64,000 bases of DNA, from NCBI RefSeq assembly GCF_900604285.1, contig NZ_UWNY01000003.1:85539-149538 (forward strand). Direction: 5' to 3'. This DNA is from Varibaculum vaginae. GTDB lineage: Bacteria > Actinomycetota > Actinomycetes > Actinomycetales > Actinomycetaceae. The translations under genes and the position numbers were made by a program. The notes under the pieces were generated by a model. That model had not been told where the DNA came from, did not search any database, and saw nothing but the letters and a program-made list of their open reading frames with translations. Shown here one piece after another: positions 37,952-47,571 of this stretch (positions within the stretch are counted from its first letter, which is position 1; every line of letters starts with the position of its first letter).

Positions 37952-39151
37952 ATGGGTATTTTTAGTATGTTAAGCAAGCTCTTCAAATCTGCTTCTGAAC
38001 AGCCAGCTACTCAAAACGGATATGAGATATGTGAACCTGCTTTGCCTACAGAAGTTTCTACCTGGTATATGCCTAAATTTAATGGACGCGATATTTGCGA
38101 TTGGGTCGATGAAGTAGCTGCGTTAAAGCGTAAAGGAGACTTGGAACAGGCGCTTGGAATTGCTCAGGGCTGCATGGCTGCCATGGTTCAGGCTGCTGAA
38201 GATAATTCTGAAAACGTAATGGAATTTTATGTTTCTCAGGTGGTTATTATTCAGCACAAGATGAAGGATTATAGAGGTGAGCTTTCAACCCTAGAAGGTT
38301 GGCTGTCAAAGGGGTTGCCAGCCTCTCGTCAGGATCACCGTCTCGACCTTGAAAAGCGCCGAGCGAAGGCACGTGAACTGGTGGCGAAGGGCGAGGGCCG
38401 CGATGCTTCAGAATATACAGCTGAGTGGAAACGGTTAGTAGCCTTAGAAAAACAGGCTAAAGCTTCGACTAAGCCCGCTGCACCTTTTACGGGACGTTCA
38501 ACAATACAACCGGGTCTTTCTTATAATCAGAAATCTAAAAAGGCAACACATAAATCTTCGTGGGTGGCGCCTCCGGAAGTGCTTGCTTGTCCGTCTTATG
38601 TGGCTGTTGATTTTGAGACTGCTAATAGACAAGGTGGTGTTTCAGCTTGTCAGATTGCTTTGGTCAAAGTTCATCAAGGACAGGTAGTAGATCGTTTAGC
38701 GACTTTGATAAAGCCTCCGTCAGGTTTTGATTCGTTTGAGTTTACCTATTTGCATGGTATTTCTGCCGACGATGTGCGGGAATCTCCCTCCTGGCCTGAA
38801 ATCGCCTCAGCCGTGTACCGTTTTGTGCAAGGAATGCCTGTTTATGCTCATAACGCGCAGTTTGATAGTAGGGTTTGGCAAGAGCTGGATTCTTTCTTCG
38901 GAACTGAAACCAAGCCACCTGAATTTTATTGTTCTTATCGAACCACCCAGTACCTTGTTCCTGGTCTAGAGAACTATAAGTTGCCCACTGTGACTCGTGC
39001 GTTAGTTCCTTGGTACGAACTGGACCATCATGAAGCTGGTTCCGATGCTGAAGCCTGCGCCCTGATTATCGCTGCGTTACAAAAATCTTACCGCTACAAT
39101 AGTGACTCTGCTGCTGAAAAGCACGAAACGATGCGGTTTCCCAAGCGGTAG
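37952..39151 (+). CDS. DEDDh 3'-5' exonuclease with an N-terminal helical domain
   Basis: This 399-aa protein has a C-terminal DnaQ-like exonuclease domain (about 205-380). The motifs are ExoI VAVDFETAN, ExoII YAHNAQFDSRVW and ExoIII DHHEAGSDAEACA with the catalytic histidine, so activity is expected. Residues 40-175 form a helical, TPR-like region (ALKRKGDLEQALGIAQGCM). The substrate is not known; such stand-alone proteins resemble the DNA polymerase III epsilon subunit. Base composition is more AT-rich than the surrounding genes, and it lies directly before the restriction locus. Confidence 0.85.
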   Translation: MGIFSMLSKLFKSASEQPATQNGYEICEPALPTEVSTWYMPKFNGRDICDWVDEVAALKRKGDLEQALGIAQGCMAAMVQAAEDNSENVMEFYVSQVVIIQHKMKDYRGELSTLEGWLSKGLPASRQDHRLDLEKRRAKARELVAKGEGRDASEYTAEWKRLVALEKQAKASTKPAAPFTGRSTIQPGLSYNQKSKKATHKSSWVAPPEVLACPSYVAVDFETANRQGGVSACQIALVKVHQGQVVDRLATLIKPPSGFDSFEFTYLHGISADDVRESPSWPEIASAVYRFVQGMPVYAHNAQFDSRVWQELDSFFGTETKPPEFYCSYRTTQYLVPGLENYKLPTVTRALVPWYELDHHEAGSDAEACALIIAALQKSYRYNSDSAAEKHETMRFPKR

Positions 39152-39208
39152 CTGCGGTGATTGGCTGGTCGAGAATCATTTTCTGTTAGCTGGCGCGCGC
39201 CGGAGGTC

Positions 39209-39243
39209 TTGACACGCGCCAGCCTCGCTAGACTATTAGCGAG
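39209..39243 (+). promoter_or_regulatory. Putative promoter and operator-like inverted repeat before hsdM
   Basis: TTGACA at 39209-39214 is a perfect -35 element. A plausible -10 lies in ACTATTAG at 39232-39239, with a spacing of 17-19. A perfect 7-bp inverted repeat, CTCGCTA/TAGCGAG (39224-39230 and 39237-39243), overlaps the -10 and could be an operator or a 5' stem. An AGGAGG site at 39254-39259 precedes the GTG. Confidence 0.4.
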
Positions 39244-39264
39244 TTTATTACCCAGGAGGTTCTA

Positions 39265-40236
39265 GTGGCGGCATCGGATCAGCGCGCTAATTTACATCGG
39301 ACGATTTGGCGGGTGGCCAATGATTTGCGCGGCAGCGTAGATGGTTGGGATTTCAAAGCCTACGTGTTGGGAATGTTGTTTTACCGTTTCATTTCGGAAC
39401 ACATCACCAATTGGGTAAATAAGATACAGGCAGAGGGCGGGGAGGCAGATTTTAATTACGCCCAAATCGATGATGAGCAGGCAGAAACCGCCCGGGAATA
39501 TATGGTGAATACCCTCGGGTTTTTCATTCCTCCCTCAGAATTGTTCCAAAACGTGCGCCGAGCCGCGCCTCGTGACCAAAACTTAAACGAGACTCTAGCG
39601 GCGGTGTTTGCCGATATTGAGGCTTCGGCTATCGGCTCTTCCTCCGAAGATGACCTTAAAGGTCTATTCGATGACGTAAATACTAATAGTCCCCGTTTGG
39701 GGAACTCGATTGCGGAACGTAACTCGAAACTGGTGAAACTGCTTGACGCTATCGGTGACCTGGAGCTGGGTAATTATCAGGATGCCGATATTGATACTTT
39801 CGGTGATGCCTACGAATATTTGATGACTATGTACGCCTCCTCGGCTGGTAAATCTGGGGGTGAGTTCTTTACTCCCCAAGATGTTTCGGAACTGATAGCC
39901 CGGTTGACGGTGCTCGGTAAAACCCGGGTAGGCAGGGTTTATGATCCAGCGTGTGGTTCTGGCTCCCTGCTGTTAAAGTTTGCGAAAGTGTTAGGGCGCG
40001 AAAACGTGGAGGAAGGTTTCTTCGGGCAAGAAATCAATCTCACCACCTATAACCTGTGCCGGATCAATATGTTCTTGCATGGAGTGAACTTTTCTAAGTT
40101 CGATATTGCCCTGGGGGATACGCTTACAGACCCGGCGCATTGGGATGATGAACCTTTCGAGGCGATTGTTTCTAAACGTTGGATGACGCCAGTGATACGA
40201 ATTGACGGTGTGTGCGACTGTGCGCTCGCTGCGTGA
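39265..40236 (+). pseudogene. hsdM: Type I restriction system methylase HsdM, truncated before the catalytic NPPY motif
   Basis: The N-terminal helical domain (HsdM_N) and the start of the N6-adenine methyltransferase domain are present, including the SAM-binding motif [15 protein letters not shown] and the following [11 protein letters not shown]. The family continues as EAIVSNPPY, but here similarity stops after EAIVS at about 40171. It is followed by 20 unrelated residues and a stop. Without NPPY the protein cannot methylate adenine. The junction leads into GC-rich DNA and then to a complete second type I system on the other strand, so the gene was probably cut by insertion or recombination. 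GTG start with AGGAGG. Confidence 0.85.
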
Positions 40237-40475
40237 AACGGCGCGGTAACGCGGGCAACGCTGGCCGTTCGGCTTCAGCAGGTCGCGACGTGGGTGTCAG
40301 CGTGGCTGCGTGCGCGGGTCGAACGCGGCGCGGCCGCGGCATGCCGACCGGGTTTTGCACCCACCTTGGTGTCTCGGTGTGGAGCCGTCAAAAGGTATCG
40401 GGGTCGCGTCAAAAGGTTTGGGCTGACCTCGACCACCTACCAAAACCCGGTCGGCGGAGATAGTAATCCTCCTGT
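40172..40475. other. GC-rich non-coding junction DNA
   Basis: About 300 bases between the hsdM break and the end of hsdR hold no convincing gene. The DNA is visibly richer in G+C than the flanks. It contains a 14-bp inverted repeat pair (listed separately) and two copies of CGTCAAAAGGT about 20 bases apart (40386-40396 and 40406-40416). It may be the remains of an insertion element end. I found no transposase. Confidence 0.5.
40344..40454. repeat. 14-bp inverted repeats bounding 111 bp
   Basis: CCGACCGGGTTTTG (40344-40357) and its exact reverse complement (40441-40454) enclose 83 bases. The first 4 bases inside each arm are no longer complementary. This could be a small non-autonomous element or the ends of a decayed insertion sequence. 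No obvious target duplication flanks it. Confidence 0.55.
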
Positions 40476-43400
40476 CTAGTCGGGTTTGTCTTCGGATTGT
40501 GTGGGAACTTCGAGGTCTTCGGGTAGCTCGTAGCGCAGGATGAACGCTCGTAGCAGTTTCTCGACTTCGCGGTTGACGAGGAATGGTGACATCGATCGGC
40601 CTTCTCGATGTTCGAGGTAGCGTTTCGCTTGAGCAAGATCAACGCTTTCTTTGACCGAGGTGAACCTGCCATATTCGTCAAGGTTCGCTTCGGTTACGTG
40701 CGCTGTTAGGAGCGCACGCACCTGTGCCGCGTCAACGCCCAGGGCTGTGACGAGCTGATCGATCTGACGTTCTTGGTGTGTCTGCTTGTAGTCGTTGATG
40801 TAGTCCTCAACGGTCTTACCTTCGACGAGGCTGGCTTCTCCGGCTGTTACGTCATGGAGCCACAGGTTGGCGAAGATCTGATCCTCGCGTGAGAGTCGGG
40901 CGAAACTGCGATGCACTTCTTCGAGCAGGGCTTTAAGCTCGTCTGCCGGCACGCCTTCTTCGCGCGCTCGAATGTACTTAGTGAACTTACTGTTGAGGTA
41001 GTCCGCGTCGATCCGGTCAGTGTCGATGTGGGTGATGTGAGTGTCGATGTCGAAAGGAGGATCCCCGCCCTCGTCTCCGCCGCCACCAGTGTCCTCGGTG
41101 AGTTCCTTATACCGTTGGAGAAACGTCAGATAGTCGTTCTCAGTGATTTCAACGGCGATGACCCGGCTGGGGTCACTGAAGTGGTATTCGGTCTTGTCCC
41201 AACTGAACCCTTGAATCGATGCGGCCTGCAGCTCGTGGTAGAGCGCGCTGAACAGTTTGGCGAACTCACCTTGATCCGCTTCACTCTCGGGAAGCTCGGC
41301 GAAGTCGTCGGCAGCGAAGAGCCTACGGATCTTAGAGAAGCAGTCGTTGATCTTCTCCAAGTGCCTATCCAGGTGTTCGACGAACAGACCCATCGGTTTC
41401 TGCCCGGAGTATAGTTCTACAGCTTTGTCGATGTTCTCCTTCATCGTGTATGGGCGGCGGTAGTACCGGATAGACCCGAAAGGCTTGTCTGGGCCGAAGA
41501 TGCGGTTGGTTCGTGAGAACGCCTGGATGATGTTCTCGTAGGCGAGCACTTTGTCCAAGTACAGCGTGTTCAGCCACTTGGAATCGAACCCGGTAAGCAT
41601 CTGATCGACCACGATTAGTAGGTTGATCTGCTTGTCTGGGGTGAAGTCTCTGCCGTTGTGTGGCTCCTTGTGGGCGAGCCGGGCAGCCACGTCGGTTTTG
41701 AACTTGTCGTAAGTACTCATCGAGAAGTTCTGGCCGAACCGGGCGTTGTAGTCGGACAGCACTTCAACCAACCCGTCTTCCTTGAAAAGCTGGGTGTCGC
41801 CAGTGTTGTCGATGTTCGGGTCGAACAGTGCCGTCACTGCAAGGCGCGGATAATTCGAGGTGAAGATCCGGTAGTACTCGATGGCTTCAGGGATCGAGCT
41901 GGTCGCGAAGAGAGCATGGAATTTGCTGTTCAGGCTGAGCGCCACCCAGTTCTCCATGATGTCTGTGACCACGGCTTCACGGTGTTCTGCGCGCTCATAC
42001 TGGGAGGTAGGCAGGTAGTCCTCGATTCCGCGAACGGTCTTACCCGCCGAGTTCGTCGCCCGCGCCATAGGGACTTGTTTCTTGTCCATGAACCGGTTGA
42101 AGATCTTCGTCTTTTGTGGATCAGAAAAGACTTCAGCTTCGTCGATTGCTCTGGCCTGCTGGAGCGCGACTTGTTTGCGCAGGTCACGCGCTCGGTAGGT
42201 TTCCACCATTTCTGGGTCGAATCCGAGAACGTTCTTGTCCCGGATCCCGTCAGCGATTGAATACCTATGTAGCTCGTCACCGAACAAGGTGGCCGTTGTG
42301 GAGTGCTTGCGCTGGTTCTCGTCATGGATCGGGGTGCCAGTGAAGCCGAAGAACAGTGCGTCGGGCAGTGTTTTCTTGATCCGCATCAGCATCTCGCCGA
42401 ACGTTGAGCGGTGTGCCTCGTCGACGACGAACACGATCCGTTTACGCCGCAACGCGGCCACGTCGTCTGCAGCCAGCACCTCGTCCACATCAAGCATGCT
42501 CATCTTCTGGATCGAGGTAACGATCAGGACTGACAGATCATCTTTAAGCTTCGTCAGGAGCTGCTGGGTTGACGAGGTTTCGGCAACCTCGATAGCATCC
42601 CCACCGTAGCTGCGATAGTTCTTCAACGACTGCGTACCCAACTCGATACGGTCAAGGAGGAAGATCACCTTGTCGGCGTTCTTCGAGTCCGCGATCAACT
42701 GGGCAGTCTTGAAACTCGTGACCGTTTTACCGCTGCCTGTGGTGTGCCAAATGTAGCCCCCACGCTGTTCGTTATCGCCCCACACCTTCTGCAGAACCCG
42801 GTCTGCGATACGGTTCGCCGCGTTGTATTGGTACGAACGCATCACCATGAGCACGCCGGCAGCTCGGTCGACCACCGTGTAGAAGCCGATCAGCTGGTGC
42901 GCCATCGGAATCGCCAGCAGCGAACGAATAACCTGATCCCACTGGTTGATCGGCTCGTTATCAAAGTCAGCCCACTGGAAGTAGAAATCCTGATTGAACA
43001 CCCCATCTGGGCCAGGATTAGCGAAATAGCGGGTCTGGTCTGGCGTCATCGCCACGAACACCTGAACCAACGAGAACAAGCCGGTGAAGATGTCCTCGTG
43101 GGCGTACTTTTCGATCTGGTGATACGCCTGCGAGACTGGCACCCCGGAGCGCTTTAACTCTATGTGGATCACTGGCATGCCGTTAATCAGCAACACCAAG
43201 TCACCCCGCCTAGGCGGCAGAATCTTATTGCTGGCCTTATATCGAGGCTGACGGGCGATCTGGTAGCGCGACTGTCCGCCCGCGATCTCAAGGCGGTCAT
43301 AGATCTTCAGGCTCACCTCCACACCGAAGTTGGCGGCCTCGGGGGCGTCACGCGTGATCGCTACCGTGCGGCCGTTGATGAACTCGTTGAGCCCCAGCGG

Positions 43401-43628
43401 TGTGCGCAACGCCAAGATCTGCTCAATGATCTGATCCATCTCCGTGCTCGTCAGTGGCACGTCCCCGAGCCGATCCTGCGAGCGATTGTTTTCGAACAGA
43501 ATCCGAGCCCAGTTATCTAGGAGTTTCTCCTCGGACGGGTAGTCGAGAACCTCCGTCCATCCGTTACGCTGCAGCACCTCAATAACAGCGTCCTCGAACT
43601 GTTTCTCGTCGCTAAACGTCTTCGCCAT
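40476..43628 (-). CDS. hsdR: Type I restriction endonuclease subunit R
   Basis: This 1050-aa protein has the N-terminal PD-(D/E)XK nuclease (GDLVLLINGMPVIHIELKRS), then the translocase motor with Walker A HTTGSGKT and DEAH-type FVVDEAHRS, and a helical C-terminal domain that binds the methylase. HsdR cuts DNA after translocation when sites are unmethylated. The frame runs 47 codons further upstream, but the conserved protein begins at the ATG at 43628, 16 bases after hsdS. It is the last gene of the hsdM-hsdS-hsdR operon and appears intact. Confidence 0.93.
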   Translation of the reverse strand: MAKTFSDEKQFEDAVIEVLQRNGWTEVLDYPSEEKLLDNWARILFENNRSQDRLGDVPLTSTEMDQIIEQILALRTPLGLNEFINGRTVAITRDAPEAANFGVEVSLKIYDRLEIAGGQSRYQIARQPRYKASNKILPPRRGDLVLLINGMPVIHIELKRSGVPVSQAYHQIEKYAHEDIFTGLFSLVQVFVAMTPDQTRYFANPGPDGVFNQDFYFQWADFDNEPINQWDQVIRSLLAIPMAHQLIGFYTVVDRAAGVLMVMRSYQYNAANRIADRVLQKVWGDNEQRGGYIWHTTGSGKTVTSFKTAQLIADSKNADKVIFLLDRIELGTQSLKNYRSYGGDAIEVAETSSTQQLLTKLKDDLSVLIVTSIQKMSMLDVDEVLAADDVAALRRKRIVFVVDEAHRSTFGEMLMRIKKTLPDALFFGFTGTPIHDENQRKHSTTATLFGDELHRYSIADGIRDKNVLGFDPEMVETYRARDLRKQVALQQARAIDEAEVFSDPQKTKIFNRFMDKKQVPMARATNSAGKTVRGIEDYLPTSQYERAEHREAVVTDIMENWVALSLNSKFHALFATSSIPEAIEYYRIFTSNYPRLAVTALFDPNIDNTGDTQLFKEDGLVEVLSDYNARFGQNFSMSTYDKFKTDVAARLAHKEPHNGRDFTPDKQINLLIVVDQMLTGFDSKWLNTLYLDKVLAYENIIQAFSRTNRIFGPDKPFGSIRYYRRPYTMKENIDKAVELYSGQKPMGLFVEHLDRHLEKINDCFSKIRRLFAADDFAELPESEADQGEFAKLFSALYHELQAASIQGFSWDKTEYHFSDPSRVIAVEITENDYLTFLQRYKELTEDTGGGGDEGGDPPFDIDTHITHIDTDRIDADYLNSKFTKYIRAREEGVPADELKALLEEVHRSFARLSREDQIFANLWLHDVTAGEASLVEGKTVEDYINDYKQTHQERQIDQLVTALGVDAAQVRALLTAHVTEANLDEYGRFTSVKESVDLAQAKRYLEHREGRSMSPFLVNREVEKLLRAFILRYELPEDLEVPTQSEDKPD

Positions 43629-43644
43629 GTTCACGCCAACCACC

Positions 43645-44916
43645 TCATACAAACATCTTATGCAGGAGGCTCGCCTTAACCTGCCGCAACTTCTCGACAT
43701 ACAACTGCTCGCCAGTAATGAGGTCATCCAGCTGGCCAAACAGCTCACCAATGGCGCGCTGCTCATCAATGGACGGTGGAACCATTACTGACATCTCTTC
43801 CACTGCTGAAGGATTGAACGAGGGCAACGCACCGGTTTGTACTAGCGCGGAGAAGTCAAGAGTCTCGAACACCGTTCTGGCAAACTCCACATCCCATTCA
43901 TCAAGATTGATCGAATACCCGATCATGTTGTTATCAACAAGAAATGGTTCATGAACCATCCGCTTGCGCCCTAAATAGACTGCCGCACCTACTTTGGCGA
44001 ACACAACTGCCGGAAGATCGAATATAGGTCTCCAGTGTCGTCGCTCAATCTGCTCAGTAGACACATAGTTGTTCGCTTTCACCATCTCACGTTCGTTGCC
44101 GGGAAGGTTCATGTCAGACACCTTGTAGAACGGGATTCCAGAACCTCCGCCCTGCTCCATATCTGGAAAGCCAACTCCGGCCCGGGCTTTACCGAGCTGT
44201 CCTAGCTCCATGGCTTTCCATGGTTCGGTGAAGACGCCTATGCGGAGTTCGGGCTCAACGGCATCACCTTGCGGGAACATTTGTTGCAGTAGGGATGTCT
44301 TGGTCTGCTGGAGCTTGGCGAGCTTCTTCCTGTGTGCGGCAATCGTGTCGTCGAGATTAGAGAAGAAAGAACCAATCTCCTGCTGCTCATCGATTTCAGG
44401 GAATGATACTTTGCAGCTGGAGAGTGCGCTGGTTGAAATGGAGCTAACCTTTGTTCCTTGCATTAGGGGAACTAGCTGATCGTGGAACGTGTCAGCATTC
44501 AGGGCATGACCGAGATACCCTTCCCCAAATGCCTTGGTTGGTCGAGCAGTAATGGTGTGGAGTCCCGCCACCAATTTCTTGTTAATAGAACCGCGAATCT
44601 CAGTACATTTTCCGACTGTAGAGTCTTCGGCTGCATCTGCGAATACCACATCGCCATCCTGAAGGAGATCCCCGAGGTTGCTAGTAGAAGGATCTCGCAC
44701 GAATGGAATTGTGTCGACGAGAGGATTTAGGACACTCCCGAATTTAATCAAAATATCCCCATAATGGATGTTTTGAACCCCAGTATCGTGATAGGTCAAT
44801 TGGGCTCTCGACAAGCTGTTATGGCGGAGGAAGGTCACGCCTTTCCCGATATTTTGAGTGGTCCACTCCTGATCGAAGCCCTCAAACCTGATCTCGGGGC
44901 TCTTTGCCTTAGTCAT
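43645..44916 (-). CDS. hsdS: Type I restriction system specificity subunit S
   Basis: This 423-aa protein has two target recognition domains separated by conserved helices. The central repeat is LDDTIAAHRKKLAKLQQ with KTSLLQQMFP, and the C-terminal repeat is LDDLITGEQLYVEKLRQ with KASLLHKMF. HsdS sets the bipartite DNA target of both the methylase and the restriction complex. Its ATG overlaps the hsdM stop by 8 bases. No second hsdS or invertase is near, so phase variation by shuffling is not indicated in this window. Confidence 0.92.
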   Translation of the reverse strand: MTKAKSPEIRFEGFDQEWTTQNIGKGVTFLRHNSLSRAQLTYHDTGVQNIHYGDILIKFGSVLNPLVDTIPFVRDPSTSNLGDLLQDGDVVFADAAEDSTVGKCTEIRGSINKKLVAGLHTITARPTKAFGEGYLGHALNADTFHDQLVPLMQGTKVSSISTSALSSCKVSFPEIDEQQEIGSFFSNLDDTIAAHRKKLAKLQQTKTSLLQQMFPQGDAVEPELRIGVFTEPWKAMELGQLGKARAGVGFPDMEQGGGSGIPFYKVSDMNLPGNEREMVKANNYVSTEQIERRHWRPIFDLPAVVFAKVGAAVYLGRKRMVHEPFLVDNNMIGYSINLDEWDVEFARTVFETLDFSALVQTGALPSFNPSAVEEMSVMVPPSIDEQRAIGELFGQLDDLITGEQLYVEKLRQVKASLLHKMFV

Positions 44917-47503
44917 GGGTGCCTCCCAAGAGTTCCTGTAGCGCCTTGATTCCTTGTATGTCTGCGTCTGTGCCTGTGAGGCGGCCGAGCATCTCGGTTA
45001 GACGGTTTTCGCTACTGCGTATCTGGGTGTCGAGTTCGATGAGGTTGTTGGCGTATTTGGTGCGTATGGCTTCGAGCTGTTGATCGAGTCGGCGTAGCAC
45101 TGTTTCGGGCATGGTGGCTAGTTCATCGATGAGCGGGGTGACCCACTTGGCGATGAGGAGTTCCTCTGCTGGGGTGTCGGTGAGGTTGTTGATCGCCTGG
45201 TGGGTTTCGTCTTCAAGCTTGACTCGTGCCGTCTTGAGCTGCCGGGCGAGTTTCGTTCTGTCGTCAAGTAGTTTCTTGGCGCGAAGTTGCGTCGCTTCGA
45301 TGGAGTTTTCAGCGTATTGCTCGCCGGTTTTGTTCAAGTCACGTACGGCCTTGTTCAATGCGGTTTTAGCGAAAGCATCTCCGGCGGCATTAAGCACGTC
45401 AGCGAGGTCGAGTAGGTCTTCTTCGCTGAACCCTTCGAACATGCCGGCCAGTTCCTCGTCAACGCTCGACAGCTTCGTGGCAAGGTCGTCGGTTTCGGCG
45501 AGTAGTTCGGGCAGGAGGTGTTCTTGGGCGAGGCGGAATGGGATGATTCGGCCTTCCCACCCGTCTTGCTCCTCGACGACTTCCTTGCTCTTCTGCTTTT
45601 TCTTGATGACCATGACCGGGTCAACGGCGCGTATGGCAGTATCGCCTTCGGTCTGGATCATTTCGAGGTCGTTCGCGATTCCTACCCACTGGTCGTGTAG
45701 TACTTGGTAGGCATCGAAGGAGTCCACGAGTGGGGCGTGGGCGAAACGGGTGAAGATGTCGGCGGTCAGCGCCTCTTCGGTAGCCATGATCGGCACTGTT
45801 GCCCGATGTTTGACCAGTCGAGTGACGAGATCGTCGTCGAGTCCTTCTAACACGCTGGTGACCTGGCCTCTGAAAGCGCCAACGGCAGGGTGCTGATCGA
45901 TGATCGTGTGCAGATCGCTGTCGTTGAGTTGTGCGTAGCCTTTGTCGGTCTGCGTGAAGAGTGTTTCGCGCAGACCTGGTATGACATTCCAGAAGGTGGA
46001 GAGTTCGTCGATCTCGGTTTCGGGAATCCCGCCGAACACTGTCGCGCGCAGATCGATCGGTTCAGCTGGGGGTGTTGCAGAAACGTAGCGTGGTAGGTTT
46101 AGGTTGTAGTCGTTGGCTCTGATTTCTTTACGGCTGACGACGCGGGCGAACCTCTCCACGTCTTGGCGATGCTCTACCGTGTGGGCGATCCGCTGGATGT
46201 CGGAGGCCCGGAGCTGGTTGTTCTTTCCGACTTTCACAAAGCCTTGGGACGCATCAATGAACAGCACGTCGTCGCGGTCGCGGCGTTGTTTGAGCACCAT
46301 GATGATGGTTGGGATGCCGGTGCCGAAGAAGATATTGGCAGGCAGGCCAATGATCGTGTCGATGTGGTTCTGTTCGATCAGGTTCTGTCGGATCGTCTCT
46401 TCCAAACCACCACGGAACAGGACGCCGTGAGGCAAGACGATGGTCATCACGCCGTTGGGCTTGAGGTGGAAGAGGTCGTGGAGCAGGAAGGCGTAGTCTG
46501 CTTTGCTTGCGGGTGCCAGTCCAAAGCGGGCATATCGGGGGTCGGCTTCCTTGTCGGTGGGATCCCAGTGTTGGGAATAGGGTGGGTTCGACACGACCGC
46601 GTCCACGTATAGCGGCTTGTATGTGCCGACTGGATCATCCTCGTCGAACATCGGCCAGTCTTGCTCTAGGGTGTCGGCATTCCTTGCCGCGATGTTGTCG
46701 GGCTTGATTCCTCGCATCACGAGGTTCATGCGTGTCAGGTTGTAGGTGTTGGCCTTCAACTCTTGGGCGTAGTACTTGATGCGGTCAGGATCGCCCATGT
46801 GCCGGGCGACGGCCTGCCCAATGTTGAGTAGCAGGGAGCCAGAACCCGAGGTTGGGTCATAGATCTGGATCTCGGTGCGCCCCCGCAGTTCGTGGGCGAT
46901 GATGTGGCTCATCAGCAGCGAAACCTCGTGCGGGGTGTAGAACTCGCCGGCCTTCTTGCCTGCGTTGGCAGCAAATTTCTCGATCAGGTATTCGTAGATG
47001 AACCCGAGCACGTCGTATCCGGCGTGCTCGTCCATGGGGATGTCCTTGATGAGTTTGAGTAGCTCACGGATGGCTTTAGTCTGGGAGGTTGCGCTGTCAC
47101 CGAGTTTTGACAGGCCTGTTTGCAGCGTGTCGAAGATTCCCTTGAACAGTGCTTTGTCGTTCTCGGAGATGAGACGAGTGAAAGCGTTGAGCGCGTCTCG
47201 GACATCGCCGACGTTGAAGTCGTTGCCACGCTTCAGCCACGTTGAGTACAGGTTGGTGTAGGCGATGAAATAGCCCACGTTGTCTTGCACGTAGCGCACC
47301 GTGTCGAGGTCGTCTTCGACCAGTAGCTCCGGGAATTCTTCGGTTGTCATTCCACTAGCGAGCAAGAATTGTTCCTGTTTTTCGGAGAGAAACTTATAGA
47401 AAATGAAGCCGAGAATGTAGTCCTTGTATTCGTTCGCTTCGATTTTGGATCGTATAGCATTCGCGGATTCCCAGATCCTTGACGCCAACTCCTGTTTGTT
47501 CAT
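44909..47503 (-). CDS. hsdM: Type I restriction system methylase HsdM (long form)
   Basis: This 864-aa N6-adenine methyltransferase has the HsdM_N domain (ELASRIWESANAIRSKIEA), SAM motif IYDPTSGSGSLLLNIG and the catalytic VVSNPPYSQHWD. It is much longer than the usual ~500 residues: after the methylase fold, a ~350-residue helical and coiled-coil region (about 510-860) follows. It methylates the host target and forms the core of the R2M2S complex. The ATG at 47503 is 6 bases after GAAGGG; the open frame upstream is not conserved in character. Intact, unlike the first hsdM. Confidence 0.92.
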   Translation of the reverse strand: MNKQELASRIWESANAIRSKIEANEYKDYILGFIFYKFLSEKQEQFLLASGMTTEEFPELLVEDDLDTVRYVQDNVGYFIAYTNLYSTWLKRGNDFNVGDVRDALNAFTRLISENDKALFKGIFDTLQTGLSKLGDSATSQTKAIRELLKLIKDIPMDEHAGYDVLGFIYEYLIEKFAANAGKKAGEFYTPHEVSLLMSHIIAHELRGRTEIQIYDPTSGSGSLLLNIGQAVARHMGDPDRIKYYAQELKANTYNLTRMNLVMRGIKPDNIAARNADTLEQDWPMFDEDDPVGTYKPLYVDAVVSNPPYSQHWDPTDKEADPRYARFGLAPASKADYAFLLHDLFHLKPNGVMTIVLPHGVLFRGGLEETIRQNLIEQNHIDTIIGLPANIFFGTGIPTIIMVLKQRRDRDDVLFIDASQGFVKVGKNNQLRASDIQRIAHTVEHRQDVERFARVVSRKEIRANDYNLNLPRYVSATPPAEPIDLRATVFGGIPETEIDELSTFWNVIPGLRETLFTQTDKGYAQLNDSDLHTIIDQHPAVGAFRGQVTSVLEGLDDDLVTRLVKHRATVPIMATEEALTADIFTRFAHAPLVDSFDAYQVLHDQWVGIANDLEMIQTEGDTAIRAVDPVMVIKKKQKSKEVVEEQDGWEGRIIPFRLAQEHLLPELLAETDDLATKLSSVDEELAGMFEGFSEEDLLDLADVLNAAGDAFAKTALNKAVRDLNKTGEQYAENSIEATQLRAKKLLDDRTKLARQLKTARVKLEDETHQAINNLTDTPAEELLIAKWVTPLIDELATMPETVLRRLDQQLEAIRTKYANNLIELDTQIRSSENRLTEMLGRLTGTDADIQGIKALQELLGGTHD

Positions 47504-47571
47504 CTTCATCCCTTCATGTTTGTCGTTCGTGGGGTGTGCTGTTCCGGTTGAGACTGTCTGGTCTAGGGACG

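Noticed and set aside
40212..40479. Open frames in the GC-rich junction
   Set aside because: They have no recognisable domain, are short, and contain the inverted repeat; high GC alone gives such open frames.
40911..43520. Several plus-strand frames of 100-200 codons
   Set aside because: They are the opposite strand of hsdR, which has the full motif set.
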